Position numbers and translations under genes: made by a program. The notes under the pieces are model-generated. The model was not told where the DNA came from and did no database searches. It saw only the letters and a program-made list of their open reading frames with translations. DNA of 59,920 nt, taken from the NCBI GenBank assembly GCA_016212965.1, contig JACRDA010000112.1, forward strand, positions 1 to 59,920, in the 5' to 3' direction. The DNA is from Myxococcales bacterium (GTDB lineage Bacteria; Myxococcota_A; Polyangia; Polyangiales; Polyangiaceae). Positions 35,931 to 48,287 of this stretch are shown here, piece after piece (the stretch's first letter is position 1; each line of letters opens with the position of its first letter).

Positions 35931-37129
35931 GGCCCACGAAGCGCGACGCGCTCGTCCTCGTCGGGGGCGCCCTCCTCGGGGGCGCGCTCACCCTGTTCGT
36001 CCCCATGGCGATGTCGCACGAGGCGCCCGCGCCCGCCGAGGCGAAGCCGGACCCCGACGCGCCCGACGAGCATCGCGACGAGCACGAGCACGAGGCCCTG
36101 CCCACGCGCGTGCGCCTCTCGGACGGCGTCCTCGCGGCCGCGGGCGTGCGCGTGGCCCCGGTCGGCAGGGAGGCGCTCGCCGCCACGCTCGGCCTCCAGG
36201 GCGAGATCGCGGCCGATCCCGACCGCGTGGCGAGCATCTCGTCGCTCGTGGCGGGCCGGCTCGAGCGCGTCGATCTGCGCGAGGGCGGCACGGTCCGGAA
36301 GGGCGATCTCGTGGCGCTCGTGCGCATCCCCGAGATCGGCAAGCTCCGGGGCGAGCTCGCTGCGACGAGCGGCAGGGCGAGGGCCGCGCGCCAGAAGGCG
36401 GTGCGCGTCGCCGCCCTCTTCGCCAAGGGGCTCGCCGCAGAGCAGGAGGCGCTCGACGCCGCATCCGAGGCGGACGCCCTCGAGACCGGGGCCGGGGCGC
36501 TCGCCGCGGAGCTCCGGGCGCTCGACGCGTCCGGTTCCGAGCCCTTCTTGCCGCTGCGGTCGCCGCTCAGCGGCGTCGTGCTCGCGCGCGACGCCGTCGT
36601 GGGCGCGCCCGTGACGGCCGAGCAGACGCTCGCGACGATCGCGGACCTCGGCGAGGTGTGGTTTCTCGCGCGCGTGTTCGAGCGCGATCTCGGCCGGCTC
36701 GCCCCCGGGGCCGCCGCCGAGGTCGCGCTCAACGCCTACCCCGACGAGCGCTTCGACGGCACGGTCGAGTACCTCAGCCGGCAGGTCGATCCCGCGGCGC
36801 GCACCGTCGTCGCGCGCATCCGCCTCACGAACCGGGGCGACATGCTGCGGCTCGGGCTCTTCGGCACGGCGCGGGTCGGCACGGGCGAGGGCGCCGCGCG
36901 GACCCTGGTCGTGCCGCGCTCCGCGCTCACGGAGATCGCGGGCAAGCCCGTCGTGTTCGTGCGCCAGCCGGACGGCGACTTCGAGCTCCACGAGATCGTG
37001 GTGGGCGGCGCCGCGCTCGGCAAGGTGTCGGTGCTCAACGGCCTGGACGAGGGCGAGCAGGTCGTCGTGGACGGCGTCTTCGCGCTGAAGAGCGCCGTGC
37101 TGAAGAGCACCTTCGCAGAGGAGGAGTAG
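35927..37129 (+). CDS. czcB: CzcB-like periplasmic adaptor (membrane fusion protein)
   Basis: 400 residues. One N-terminal helix (LVLVGGALLGGALTLFVPMA) precedes a His/Glu/Asp-rich stretch (DEHRDEHEHEALP) that could bind metal. Barrel-sandwich and hairpin segments follow (RLERVDLREGGTVRKGDLVA, LRSPLSGVVLARDAVVGAPV), then beta-barrel and membrane-proximal domains (TVVARIRLTNRGDMLRLGLF, EGEQVVVDGVFALKSAVLKS). It joins the inner-membrane CzcA pump to CzcC. ATGA overlap with czcC and 3 bp before czcA. Confidence 0.92.
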   Translation: MRPTKRDALVLVGGALLGGALTLFVPMAMSHEAPAPAEAKPDPDAPDEHRDEHEHEALPTRVRLSDGVLAAAGVRVAPVGREALAATLGLQGEIAADPDRVASISSLVAGRLERVDLREGGTVRKGDLVALVRIPEIGKLRGELAATSGRARAARQKAVRVAALFAKGLAAEQEALDAASEADALETGAGALAAELRALDASGSEPFLPLRSPLSGVVLARDAVVGAPVTAEQTLATIADLGEVWFLARVFERDLGRLAPGAAAEVALNAYPDERFDGTVEYLSRQVDPAARTVVARIRLTNRGDMLRLGLFGTARVGTGEGAARTLVVPRSALTEIAGKPVVFVRQPDGDFELHEIVVGGAALGKVSVLNGLDEGEQVVVDGVFALKSAVLKSTFAEEE

Positions 37130-37132
37130 CCG

Positions 37133-40266
<3,134 letters not shown>

Positions 40267-40270
<4 letters not shown>

Positions 40271-40512
40271 ACATCGACGAATTCCGTCCACTGTTGCGCG
40301 GGGCGACGGCGCTCTGGCTCGTCGCCGGGCTGCTCGGGGCCTGTCGCGAGGAGCCACCGAAAAAGCAGGAGCCCGACGCCCTCATGTGCAGCGACGCGCC
40401 CGAGGCCGCCGCCGCCTGCGGCGGCGAGTGGTGCGCCGAGCACGGCGTCGCCGAGGCGGACTGCAAGATCTGCAACCCCGACGCGGGGGCGCCGCCTCGG
40501 AAGGCGCCTTGA
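40267..40512 (+). CDS. Small lipoprotein with heavy-metal Cys/His domain
   Basis: 81 residues. The lipobox is in VAGLLGAC. The mature part has CGGEWCAEHGVAEADCKICN, a Cys/His motif like that at the N-terminus of some RND metal adaptors (EHGVPE...C..C). Here it is a separate lipoprotein coupled to czcA by ATGA. It may hand metal to the pump or buffer it at the membrane; inference from motif and position. Confidence 0.8.
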
Positions 40513-40543
40513 CGCGGCGCGCGCCCGGTCGGAGCGTCGCGCC

Positions 40544-40855
40544 ATGACGCTCCGTTCGGCGCTGGGGATGACGCTTTTCGGCCTCGCTGTCTCGACCGCA
40601 GGCTGCGGCGACAAGGGGCCGCCTCCGGCCTGCAAGGCCTTCGCCACCACGATCGGCAAGGTCGAGGGCTGTGCGAGCTTCCCGGAGTCGCAGCGCTCCA
40701 TGCTCAAGGCCCAGCGCGAGCGGATGGACGAGCTGATGAAGCGCCTCGAGAGCATGCCGAGCGACGCGCTGAAGGAAGTCGGCGACATGTGCGCGCAGCA
40801 AGACACGGCCATCCGGGAGGCCTTCGCGAAGCTCGCGCCCGACTGCATGAAGTGA
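40544..40855 (+). CDS. Small lipoprotein, unknown function
   Basis: 103 residues. The lipobox is in LAVSTAGC. The mature part is helical and Met/Lys/Glu-rich (RSMLKAQRERMDELMKRLES), with Cys residues at about 30, 43, 83 and near the end (ACKAF, EGCASF, DMCAQQ, PDCMK). No family recognised. It is last in the rightward metal cluster and ends 20 bp before the stop codon of the convergent pump gene. Confidence 0.75.
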   Translation: MTLRSALGMTLFGLAVSTAGCGDKGPPPACKAFATTIGKVEGCASFPESQRSMLKAQRERMDELMKRLESMPSDALKEVGDMCAQQDTAIREAFAKLAPDCMK

Positions 40856-40875
40856 CGGCGACGGGCGCCCGCCCG

Positions 40876-43800
40876 TCACGCCGGCGCCGTGGTGCCGCGC
40901 CGCGGGCGCGCGAAGCGGGCGAACAGCGCGGGCAGCACCAGCAGATTGAGGAGTGTGGAGCTCGCCAGCCCTCCGAGGATCACGGCGGACATCGGCGCCT
41001 GGATCTCGTTCCCGGGCTCGCCTGCCGCCAGCACGATGGGGACGAGGGCGAGCGCCGCGGTGAGCGCGGTCATCAGGATCGGCACCAGGCGCGCGACGCT
41101 GCCCTGGATGACGGCCTCGCGAAGCGGGAGGCCCTCCACCTCGCAGAGGTAGCGGTAGTGCGTGACCATCATGATGCCGTTGCGCGTCGCGATACCGAAG
41201 AGGGTGATGAAGCCGACGAGCGACGCGATGCTGAGCACGCCGCCGCCCAGCCACACGGCGATGCCACCGCCCACGAGGGCGAGCGGCAGGTTGAGCATGA
41301 CGAGCAAGGAGTCGCGCAGGGAGCGAAAGGCGAGCACGAGCAGCCCGAGGATGCCGGCGATGGCGAGCAGCGAGAGCACGAGGATGGTGCGGCTCGCGGC
41401 GGCCTCGCTCTCGAACTCGCCGCCGAGCTCGAGGTGATAGCCGGGCGGCATCGGCACGCTCTGCGTCGCGACCGCGAGCACGTCCTCTGCCGCGCCGCGC
41501 AGATCGCGCCCGGCGACGTTGGCCGTGATGAGGATGCGCCGCTCGACGTTCTCGCGGTTGATGAGGTTCGGGCCGGTGGTCTTGTCGAGCGACGCGACCG
41601 CCGCGAGCTCGGCGAAGCGCACTCCGCGCACGTCGATGGGCGTGGCGCCGAGCCGCGCGAAGTCCGCGACGTGCGCTTCCGGCAGGCGCACGACGACGTC
41701 GTAGACGCGCTCGGCCTGCCAGAAGGCGCCCACCTTCCGTCCGACGAAGGCCATCTCGACGAAGCGAGCCAGCTCGCCCGGCGTCTTGCCGAAGGCCGCG
41801 AGCTCGGTCGCCTTGGGTCGCACGGTGATCTGCGGGATCTCGGTCACCTGCTCGACGCCGAGGTCGACGAGCCCGGGCACGTCGCGGAGCGCCGCCTCGG
41901 CGCGGCGCGCCAGTGCGCGGAGCTCGCCGAGGTCGGAGCCGAAGATCTTGAGCGCCAGGCTGGCGCGCACGCCGCTCAGCAGATGCTCGATGCGGTGACT
42001 CACCGGCTGGCCCACTGCGACCGCAAGGCCCGGGATGGCGGCCGCCCCGGCCCGGATCTCCGCCATGATGGTCTCTCGTTCGCCCCGCGCGAGATCGAGC
42101 CCCACCTCGAGCTCGGAGAAGTTCACGTCGAGGGCGTGCTCGTCGCGCTCGGCTCGTCCGGTGCTGCGGATGACCGAGGTCACGGCCGGGTGAGCCAGCA
42201 GGAAGCGCTCGAGGCGTGCCACGATGTCCTCGGACGTCGCGAGCGAGGTGCCGGGCGCGGTCGCGGCTGCGATGTTGAGCGAGCCCTCGTTGAACTCGGG
42301 CAGGAAGCTCCTGCCGAAGGACCCGAGGGCGAGCACCGCGGCGACCGCGCCGCCGAGCGAGAGTGCCGCGATGGGTAGCGGGAACCGCAGCGAGCCGACG
42401 ACGAGCGGCCGGTAGGCGGCCTTCAGCGCGCGCACGAGCAATCCCTCGCGATGGCTCGCCCCGCGCTTGGCCCGCCCGAGGAGCAGGAGGCACAGGACGG
42501 GCGTGATGGTCAGGGCGATGACGAGCGACGCGCCGATGCTCGTCACGTAGGCGATGCCGAGCGGGCGCAGGAGCCGGCCCTCGATGCCACCGAGGAAGAA
42601 GAGCGGGGCGAAGACGAGCAGGATGATGGCCGTCGCGAAGACGATCGATCCCCTGATCTCGCGCGATGCTTCGTAGACGACGGTGAGCGCCGGGCGCCTC
42701 TCGGCCTCGGGGCGCGCGGCGTTCTCCCGCAGGCGGCGGAAGACGTTCTCGACGTCGATGATGGCGTCGTCGACGAGCTCGCCGATGGCGATGGCGAAGC
42801 CACCGAGCGTCATGGTGTTGATCGACGCGCCCACCCAGCGCAGCACGATGATGCCGGCGAGCAGCGAGAGCGGGAGCGCCACGAGCGAGATCGCCGTCGT
42901 CCGCCAGTTCATCAGGAACATGACGAGGACGAGCGCGACGAGCACCGCGCCGTCGCGCAGCACCGTCGTCACGTTGGCGAGGGCGACGCGGATGAAGTCT
43001 GCCTGGCGAAAGCCCTTGCGGTAGAGCGACATGCCCTCGGGCAGGGCGGTCGCGAGGTCGTCGAGCGCACGGTCGACACGAGCAGTGAGCTCGAGCGTGT
43101 TCGCCTGCGGTTGCTTCTGGAGCTTGAGCACGACGGCGTGATGGCCGTCGACGGCGGCGGCGCCGCGGCGCACGGCTTCCCCGAGCTTCACGACGGCGAC
43201 GTCGTCGAGCGCGACGGCCACGCCCTCGCGCTCGGCAACGACCGTGCGGCCGAGTGCCTCGAGCGTGTCGAGGCGGCCGACGCCACGGATGAGGTACTCC
43301 TGATCGCCCGCGACGTAGAAGCCGCCGGGCGTGCTGTCGGAGACGCCCTCGAGCGCCGCGAGGACCTGCTCGGCTCCGAGTCGATGCTGCATGAGCGCGT
43401 CGGGCCGCAGCTCGATCCGCACCTGCTTCACGGCTCCGCCGATCGGGACGACCTGGGCGACACCGGGAACGCCGAGCAGCCGGCGGCGCACGAGCCACTC
43501 GGCCGTGTCGCGCAGGTCCGCGTCTGCGACGCCCTCCTCGCCGGTGAGCCCGACGAACATGATCTCGCCCATGATGGACGAAGCCGGCGCCATCGTCGGC
43601 TCGAGTCCCGGCGGCAGGGACGAGCGCGCCGCGGCGAGCTTCTCGGCGACGACCTGCCGGGCGACGAGCGGGGCCACGTCCCAGTCGAACTCGACCCAGA
43701 CGAGCGAGATGCCGATGGCCGAGCTCGAGCGCAGCCGGCGCACGCCGGCCGTGCCGTTCAGCGCCTGCTCGAGCGGGATCGTGACCGCCCGCTCGACCTC

Positions 43801-43977
43801 CTCGGGTGCCATGCCGCCCGTCTCGGTGACGACCGTCACCGACGGGGCCGCGAGCTCGGGCAGGACGTCGAGCGGCATGGTGCCGGTCGCGTAGATGCCG
43901 GCGCCGACGAGCGCGAGCGCCGCGGCGACGATGAGCCACGGGTAGCGGAGCGAGCCCTTGATGATCGCGTCGAACAT
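40876..43977 (-). CDS. czcA: Second CzcA/CusA-like heavy-metal RND efflux pump
   Basis: 1033 residues, twelve helices. Motifs: LDVLPELAAPSVTVVTETGG, PEEVERAVTIPLEQALNGTA, IGELVDDAIIDVENVFRRLR in helix 4, and VGFITLFGIATRNGIMMVTH late. The loop MAPASSIMGEIMFVGLTGEE contains Met residues. It diverges clearly from the rightward pump, so it is not a recent copy. It is the last gene of the leftward BlaI-M56-CzcCBA operon, five bases after the adaptor gene. Confidence 0.94.
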   Translation of the reverse strand: MFDAIIKGSLRYPWLIVAAALALVGAGIYATGTMPLDVLPELAAPSVTVVTETGGMAPEEVERAVTIPLEQALNGTAGVRRLRSSSAIGISLVWVEFDWDVAPLVARQVVAEKLAAARSSLPPGLEPTMAPASSIMGEIMFVGLTGEEGVADADLRDTAEWLVRRRLLGVPGVAQVVPIGGAVKQVRIELRPDALMQHRLGAEQVLAALEGVSDSTPGGFYVAGDQEYLIRGVGRLDTLEALGRTVVAEREGVAVALDDVAVVKLGEAVRRGAAAVDGHHAVVLKLQKQPQANTLELTARVDRALDDLATALPEGMSLYRKGFRQADFIRVALANVTTVLRDGAVLVALVLVMFLMNWRTTAISLVALPLSLLAGIIVLRWVGASINTMTLGGFAIAIGELVDDAIIDVENVFRRLRENAARPEAERRPALTVVYEASREIRGSIVFATAIILLVFAPLFFLGGIEGRLLRPLGIAYVTSIGASLVIALTITPVLCLLLLGRAKRGASHREGLLVRALKAAYRPLVVGSLRFPLPIAALSLGGAVAAVLALGSFGRSFLPEFNEGSLNIAAATAPGTSLATSEDIVARLERFLLAHPAVTSVIRSTGRAERDEHALDVNFSELEVGLDLARGERETIMAEIRAGAAAIPGLAVAVGQPVSHRIEHLLSGVRASLALKIFGSDLGELRALARRAEAALRDVPGLVDLGVEQVTEIPQITVRPKATELAAFGKTPGELARFVEMAFVGRKVGAFWQAERVYDVVVRLPEAHVADFARLGATPIDVRGVRFAELAAVASLDKTTGPNLINRENVERRILITANVAGRDLRGAAEDVLAVATQSVPMPPGYHLELGGEFESEAAASRTILVLSLLAIAGILGLLVLAFRSLRDSLLVMLNLPLALVGGGIAVWLGGGVLSIASLVGFITLFGIATRNGIMMVTHYRYLCEVEGLPLREAVIQGSVARLVPILMTALTAALALVPIVLAAGEPGNEIQAPMSAVILGGLASSTLLNLLVLPALFARFARPRRGTTAPA

Positions 43978-43982
43978 GCGCT

Positions 43983-45548
43983 TCAGTGCCGGTGCGACTC
44001 GACCGTGCCCATGAGCGAAGCGAGGTGAACGTCGAAGCCGCCGCGGGTCACGACGTGCTCGCCTGGGGACACGCCGGCGGTGAGCTCTACCAGGTCGCCG
44101 GCCGAGTCGCCGAGTGACACGGCGCGCTTCTCGAAGTGCTCACCGTCGACCTGGACGAAGACGAAGGGCCGCGTGTTGATCTCGACCACCGCGCTCCGCG
44201 GCACGACGAGGGTCACGCGCGGCGCGCCGACGCGGAGCGAGAGCACCGCCGAGGAGCCCGGCCGCAGTTCGTGCGACCGCGGAGCGGTAGCGGTGCTCGC
44301 GTCCGGGGCTGCCGGGTCGAGCTCGACGATCCAGGTAGCGATGCGCGACTCCGCCTCGATCGCGGGCAGCGGAGACAGGAGGCGCGCGCCCGCCTTCTCG
44401 AGAGCGATGCGCTCTCCGCTCGGCAAGCGCAGCGCACTCGGCGCGGCACCCGCCAGCCCGGCCGGGGGGCGCGCCACGAAGCGGGCACGGATCCACAGCT
44501 TGCCCGTGCCCGCGACGCGCAGCAGCGTGGCGCCGGCGTCGACCGGGGCGCCGTTCGCAGCCGCCACCTCGGCGATGAGGCCCGCGATGGTCGATCTGAC
44601 GGGGAGTCCGGAGGCGCCTCCGGGCGCGAGCACCCGGCCGAGCCGGCGCTTCGCCGCGGCGAGCCGCGCATCCAGGCTGGCGAGCTCGCCTCGGAGGGCG
44701 ACGAGGCGCCGCTCGGGCAGGAGGCCGTCCTTCACGAGCGGCTCGAGGCGCCCGAGCTCGCGCACGGTCTGCTCTCGCTCGAGGGCGGCCTCTTCCACCG
44801 CGAACTCGAGCCGGCCGTAGTCGTCGCCGGCGACAGTCGGCACGATGGTTCCGAGGACCTCGCCCACGCGGATCTCCCGCCCCTCCGAGAGGCCGCGCTG
44901 CGGGTCGTGAAAGAACAACCCGCCGATGGGCGCGCCGATCGTGAGCTGGCTGCCGCCGGCCGCCTCGACGGTCGCCGCGAGCTCGATGTCCCGCGCGATG
45001 GCGTGCTCCGCCGCCCGCGCCGTGGCGAACGGGATCTTCCACTGCGACTCCTTCAGGAACGTGATGGCGCCTGGGCCCCCCTCGGGTGCGCTGCCGTCGC
45101 CGTGTGCGGACACGTCGATGGCCCCGCAGTCGAACACCGCGCGCCGGCCCTCGTGCTCGTAGCTCATCGCGAGCCGGTACGAGCCTGCCGCCGGCGCCGG
45201 CCCCTCGGGCGTGAAGATCCCCGGGCGCTTCACCCCCTCGATGCCGGCCTCGGCGGCGACCCCCGACGGCGTCTCGAAGCGCACGTCGAACCTGCCGGTG
45301 GTGACGGCCTGGAAGCCGTCGAGCTTCGTCACGTGCGCGTGGTACGTGACGGCCTCGCCCGGCCGCGGCGCTGGAAACTCGACGAAGAGCTCGTAGTCGT
45401 CGGTCCAGCGCGTGATCGCGACGGGCTCGAGCTCCGCGGCCTCGTGCGGGTGGTCCCCGTGGTTGGCGGTGGCGTCGTGCCTCGTGCTGCATGCGACCAC
45501 GCCGCACGTTGCCGCGAGGCAGAGGACGAGGCGTGCGGGCCCGCTCAC
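43983..45548 (-). CDS. czcB: CzcB-like adaptor with extra N-terminal beta domain
   Basis: 521 residues from GTG overlapping the channel-gene stop (GTGA); an ATG six codons upstream is an alternative. The lipobox is in CGVVACSTRH, followed by a His-rich NHGDHPHEAAELE. An extra N-terminal beta domain of about 120 residues follows (ELFVEFPAPRPGEAVTYHAH, FDVRFETPSGVAAEAGIEG). The adaptor proper starts near WKIPFATARAAEHAIARDIE. The hairpin holds LEREQTVRELGRLEPLV and the C-terminal domains end EHVVTRGGFDVHLASLMG. The extra domain may sense or bind metal before transfer. Confidence 0.9.
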   Translation of the reverse strand: MSGPARLVLCLAATCGVVACSTRHDATANHGDHPHEAAELEPVAITRWTDDYELFVEFPAPRPGEAVTYHAHVTKLDGFQAVTTGRFDVRFETPSGVAAEAGIEGVKRPGIFTPEGPAPAAGSYRLAMSYEHEGRRAVFDCGAIDVSAHGDGSAPEGGPGAITFLKESQWKIPFATARAAEHAIARDIELAATVEAAGGSQLTIGAPIGGLFFHDPQRGLSEGREIRVGEVLGTIVPTVAGDDYGRLEFAVEEAALEREQTVRELGRLEPLVKDGLLPERRLVALRGELASLDARLAAAKRRLGRVLAPGGASGLPVRSTIAGLIAEVAAANGAPVDAGATLLRVAGTGKLWIRARFVARPPAGLAGAAPSALRLPSGERIALEKAGARLLSPLPAIEAESRIATWIVELDPAAPDASTATAPRSHELRPGSSAVLSLRVGAPRVTLVVPRSAVVEINTRPFVFVQVDGEHFEKRAVSLGDSAGDLVELTAGVSPGEHVVTRGGFDVHLASLMGTVESHRH

Positions 45549-46819
45549 GGGCTCACCCCGCCGCACGCGCGGTCGAGCGCCGCATCGAACTGCGTGCCCT
45601 CGGCGCGCATGAGCGCCAGGCGAGCGAGGGCGCGCGCCTCGGCAACGTCGATGCGTTCGAGCCGCACCTCCTCCCCCGTGCGAAATGCGTCGATGAGCTC
45701 GGCGATCGAGAGCTCGTCGGCGGCGTAGAGCCTGCGCGCGTCAGCCTCGAGCGACGTGGCGCCGTCCGCCGCCGCACCGAGATCGGCCGCGCTCGGCTGC
45801 AGCCGTGAGAGCTCCGCCCGGGCGGCCTCCGCCTCGGTTGTCGCAGCGCGCCGCAGATAGGACGCTGCGGCCAGAGCGCCCTCGCGGCGCGCCTCGGCCT
45901 CGGCCGTCTCGCCCTGGCCATGATCGAAGAACGTGATGGGCAGCGCGACGCGCAGCGCGATGCCGTGGCCCATGTCGTCGCCGTAGGCACCTCCGGTGAG
46001 CGCTCGATAGCCCACCAGCAGCCGGACGTCCGGCGCCCAGCGGCGCTCGGCGGCCTCGCCTTCGATGGCCGCCGCACGAGCCTCCGCCTCGAGGCTCCTC
46101 ACGCGCGGCGCCGTGCCGCGCCGGGCGTCGGCTGCGGGCGCGCCGATGGCGTGCGCGCCGGCGAGATCGTCGAGGTCGGCAGGCGCGAGCCCGGCCTGCT
46201 CGTCCTCGAGATGGCCGCGTACGAGCGCCACGGCGGCGGCAAGCCTGGCCTCGAGGGCGCCGACGCGGGCGCGGTGGCGGCGCACCTCCGCGTTCTGCCG
46301 CGCCAGGTCGTAGCCGGACCCTTCGCCGCCGGTCTCGAGCCGGGCGAGGCTGGTCGCCACGTCCTCGTGGCTCCGTTGCTGCGCGGCCGCGACGGCGAGG
46401 CGCGCGCGGCTGGCGGCCGCGACGACGAAGGCGCGCCGGAAGGCGAGGGCCTCATCGAAGAGCGTGGCGTCCGCCTGCGCGAAGGCCGCCTCGCGCCGCG
46501 CCGCGGCGGCGTCCTGGAGGAGGAACCACGCGCCGCCGAGACCCAGCGTGACCTCGAGGCCCACGAGCGTCTGGCTCTCGGCCGGCTGGGTCACGGCGCG
46601 CTCGTGCTCGAAGACGAGCTCCGGATTGCCGAGCACCGAGGCGGCGTCGACGGCGGCGTCGCCCCGCCGCCGCTCGGCGCTGGCCAGCGCCGCCGCGGGG
46701 CCCCGGGCGCACACACGCAGTGTGCCGGCGCGCTCGTCGACGAGCGGCTGCGCGCTGGCCGAGCGGGTGGCGAGCATCAGCACCAGCGCAGGTGCGAGCA
46801 GTACGAGCGTACTACGCAT
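45545..46819 (-). CDS. czcC: CzcC-like outer-membrane efflux channel of leftward operon
   Basis: 424 residues from ATG giving the clean signal peptide MRSTLVLLAPALVLMLATRS-ASA. An in-frame ATG at 46864, five bases after AGGAG, would add 15 residues and has the better ribosome site, so the true start is uncertain. TolC-like coiled coils: ASVLGNPELVFEHERAV, LVGLEVTLGLGGAWFLLQDA, and the second half with APDVRLLVGYRALTGGAYG. It forms the exit duct for the pump downstream. A BlaI-type palindrome overlaps the ATG at 46819. Confidence 0.88.
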   Translation of the reverse strand: MRSTLVLLAPALVLMLATRSASAQPLVDERAGTLRVCARGPAAALASAERRRGDAAVDAASVLGNPELVFEHERAVTQPAESQTLVGLEVTLGLGGAWFLLQDAAAARREAAFAQADATLFDEALAFRRAFVVAAASRARLAVAAAQQRSHEDVATSLARLETGGEGSGYDLARQNAEVRRHRARVGALEARLAAAVALVRGHLEDEQAGLAPADLDDLAGAHAIGAPAADARRGTAPRVRSLEAEARAAAIEGEAAERRWAPDVRLLVGYRALTGGAYGDDMGHGIALRVALPITFFDHGQGETAEAEARREGALAAASYLRRAATTEAEAARAELSRLQPSAADLGAAADGATSLEADARRLYAADELSIAELIDAFRTGEEVRLERIDVAEARALARLALMRAEGTQFDAALDRACGGVSP

Positions 46820-46826
46820 TGTAGTA
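46810..46826. promoter_or_regulatory. BlaI-type palindrome at the czcC start
   Basis: TACTAC, five bases, GTAGTA: a perfect 6-5-6 dyad of the type bound by BlaI/MecI/CopY repressors. It covers the ATG at 46819. A second, one-mismatch copy with the same spacing lies in front of blaI. Its AT-rich sequence is striking in this GC-rich DNA. A repressor bound here could block an internal promoter or act as a roadblock. Confidence 0.7.
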
Positions 46827-46872
46827 TTTCGGCGGGCAGATCCGAGTGACGCGCAGAAGGGCATCCCAGCTC

Positions 46873-47886
46873 CTATCGAACGAACAGACCGACGGCGCTC
46901 TCGACTGCGTGGTGGAGCGCGTCGCCGGGCCAAGCGGCGGCGAGCGCGAGCGCGACGACGCCCACGAGCACGACGCCGAGAACGTCGCTTCGGGCCGCGC
47001 CGGAGCGCCGCGGCGGAGCGGCGAGGAGGGTGAGGACGCGCCGCTCGAGGTGATCTTCGGTCGCGACGCCGAGCGCGGCCAGGCGACCGATTTCGGGGCC
47101 GTCGATCGTGTCACGCCAGCGGTCGACCGACACGAGGGCGGCGGCCACTTCCGCGCCATCGCCGACGCGCTCGGCCGCGTGGGCGTCGCAGGCGAGCTCG
47201 GCGGCATGGCGCCAGGCGCGCAGGATCCGATCGCCGAGCGGGACGAGCGCCAGCGACGACGCGAGGTAGAGGACGAAGAGCGTGAGCGGGTCGCGCCGTC
47301 TCTGGTGATGGGCCTCGTGGTGGACGACGGCGCGGCGCTCGGCGCCGTCGAGGCGCCGCCACAGCTCGCGGTCGAACACGACACACGGCGACAGCAGGCC
47401 CACCGTGAGCGCGCCGGCGCGACCGCAGTGGCCGAGGCGTACGGCCACGCCGTCGACGTGCACGAGCGGCCACGTGCCCGCGACGCGCGCCAAGCGCCGC
47501 GCCACGGCGAGCCGGCGCGCGAGGCCGACGAGGCGCGGGGCGACGAGCGCCGCCCACAGCCCGAGGACGACGAGCGCGGCCGCGGCGACCGGGCTCGCGA
47601 AGGACGGGTGAACGAGACAGAAGTGGGGATGGTGAAGTCCGTGATCGCCGCAGTGGCACGCCGTATCGAAGGCGGGCGCTACGAGCGCCGTCGTCGTGGC
47701 GGCGGCCACGAGCCACGGGCCGAGCGCGAGGCTGGCGAAGAGCCACGGGGCGCCGCGGGGGGCTGCCGTCCCTCGCGCCGCGAGTGACGGCACGAAGGGT
47801 GCGAGGAGCCGCAGGACGCACGTGCCCACCGAGCCGACGAGCACGAAGACGGCGGCGAGCGCCGCCAGGAGCACGAGCGAGCTCAC
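46873..47886 (-). CDS. M56-family (BlaR1-like) membrane metallopeptidase with Cys/His loop
   Basis: 337 residues, GTG start overlapping the blaI stop (GTGA). About four to five helices are predicted. The zinc site is VVHHEAHHQ (HExxH, about residues 190-194), with Glu of AELACDA near 230 as third ligand. Unlike BlaR1 there is no penicillin-binding sensor domain. Instead the segment between helices 2 and 3 (about 73-94) reads FDTACHCGDHGLHHPHFCLV, with nine Cys/His in 17 residues. That suggests direct metal sensing followed by cleavage of the BlaI partner. The family role is known for beta-lactam sensing; the metal role is inference. Confidence 0.88.
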   Translation of the reverse strand: MSSLVLLAALAAVFVLVGSVGTCVLRLLAPFVPSLAARGTAAPRGAPWLFASLALGPWLVAAATTTALVAPAFDTACHCGDHGLHHPHFCLVHPSFASPVAAAALVVLGLWAALVAPRLVGLARRLAVARRLARVAGTWPLVHVDGVAVRLGHCGRAGALTVGLLSPCVVFDRELWRRLDGAERRAVVHHEAHHQRRRDPLTLFVLYLASSLALVPLGDRILRAWRHAAELACDAHAAERVGDGAEVAAALVSVDRWRDTIDGPEIGRLAALGVATEDHLERRVLTLLAAPPRRSGAARSDVLGVVLVGVVALALAAAWPGDALHHAVESAVGLFVR

Positions 47887-48281
47887 GAGCGCCGCGCTCC
47901 GCGGCGCGCCGCGATGAGCGCCGAGAGACGTGCGACGACCTCGGGATCGGTGCGCTCCGCGGAATCGAGGAACGCGAGGAGCACGCCCTCGCTCAGGCTC
48001 GCCGGGGACTCGGTGAGCACGCGCGCGGCGCGCTCCCCGACCCACTCGTCACGGGACATGACCGGCCGATAGAGGAACGCCTTGCCGTCCTTCTCGCGCA
48101 GCACGAGCGCCTTGTCGTGAAGCCTGTCGAGCACGGTGAGCACGGTCGTGTACGCGAGCGGCGGCCTGCGGGCGAGGCGCGCCCATACGGCGCGCACCGA
48201 CAGCGGCTCCTGCGCCGACCAGAGCGCCGACAGGACGGCGTTCTCGAGCGCGCCGAGCGATTCGTGTGGCGTCGAGCCCAT
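47883..48281 (-). CDS. blaI: BlaI/MecI/CopY-family repressor
   Basis: 132 residues. Winged helix: LGALENAVLSALWSAQEPLS, VWARLARRPPLAYTTVLTVL, DRLHDKALVLREKDGKAFLY, then a C-terminal dimerisation helix pair ending IAARRGARRS. Such repressors bind TACTAC...GTAGTA dyads and are inactivated by cleavage by an M56 partner or, in CopY, by metal. No CopY-like CxC metal motif is present in the C-terminus, so cleavage by the coupled M56 protein is the likelier switch. First gene of the leftward efflux operon. Confidence 0.93.
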   Translation of the reverse strand: MGSTPHESLGALENAVLSALWSAQEPLSVRAVWARLARRPPLAYTTVLTVLDRLHDKALVLREKDGKAFLYRPVMSRDEWVGERAARVLTESPASLSEGVLLAFLDSAERTDPEVVARLSALIAARRGARRS

Positions 48282-48287
48282 CGGGGG

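Noticed and set aside
47883-48281. Beta-lactamase regulation
   Set aside because: No beta-lactamase or penicillin-binding gene is adjacent, and the M56 protein lacks the penicillin-sensor domain.
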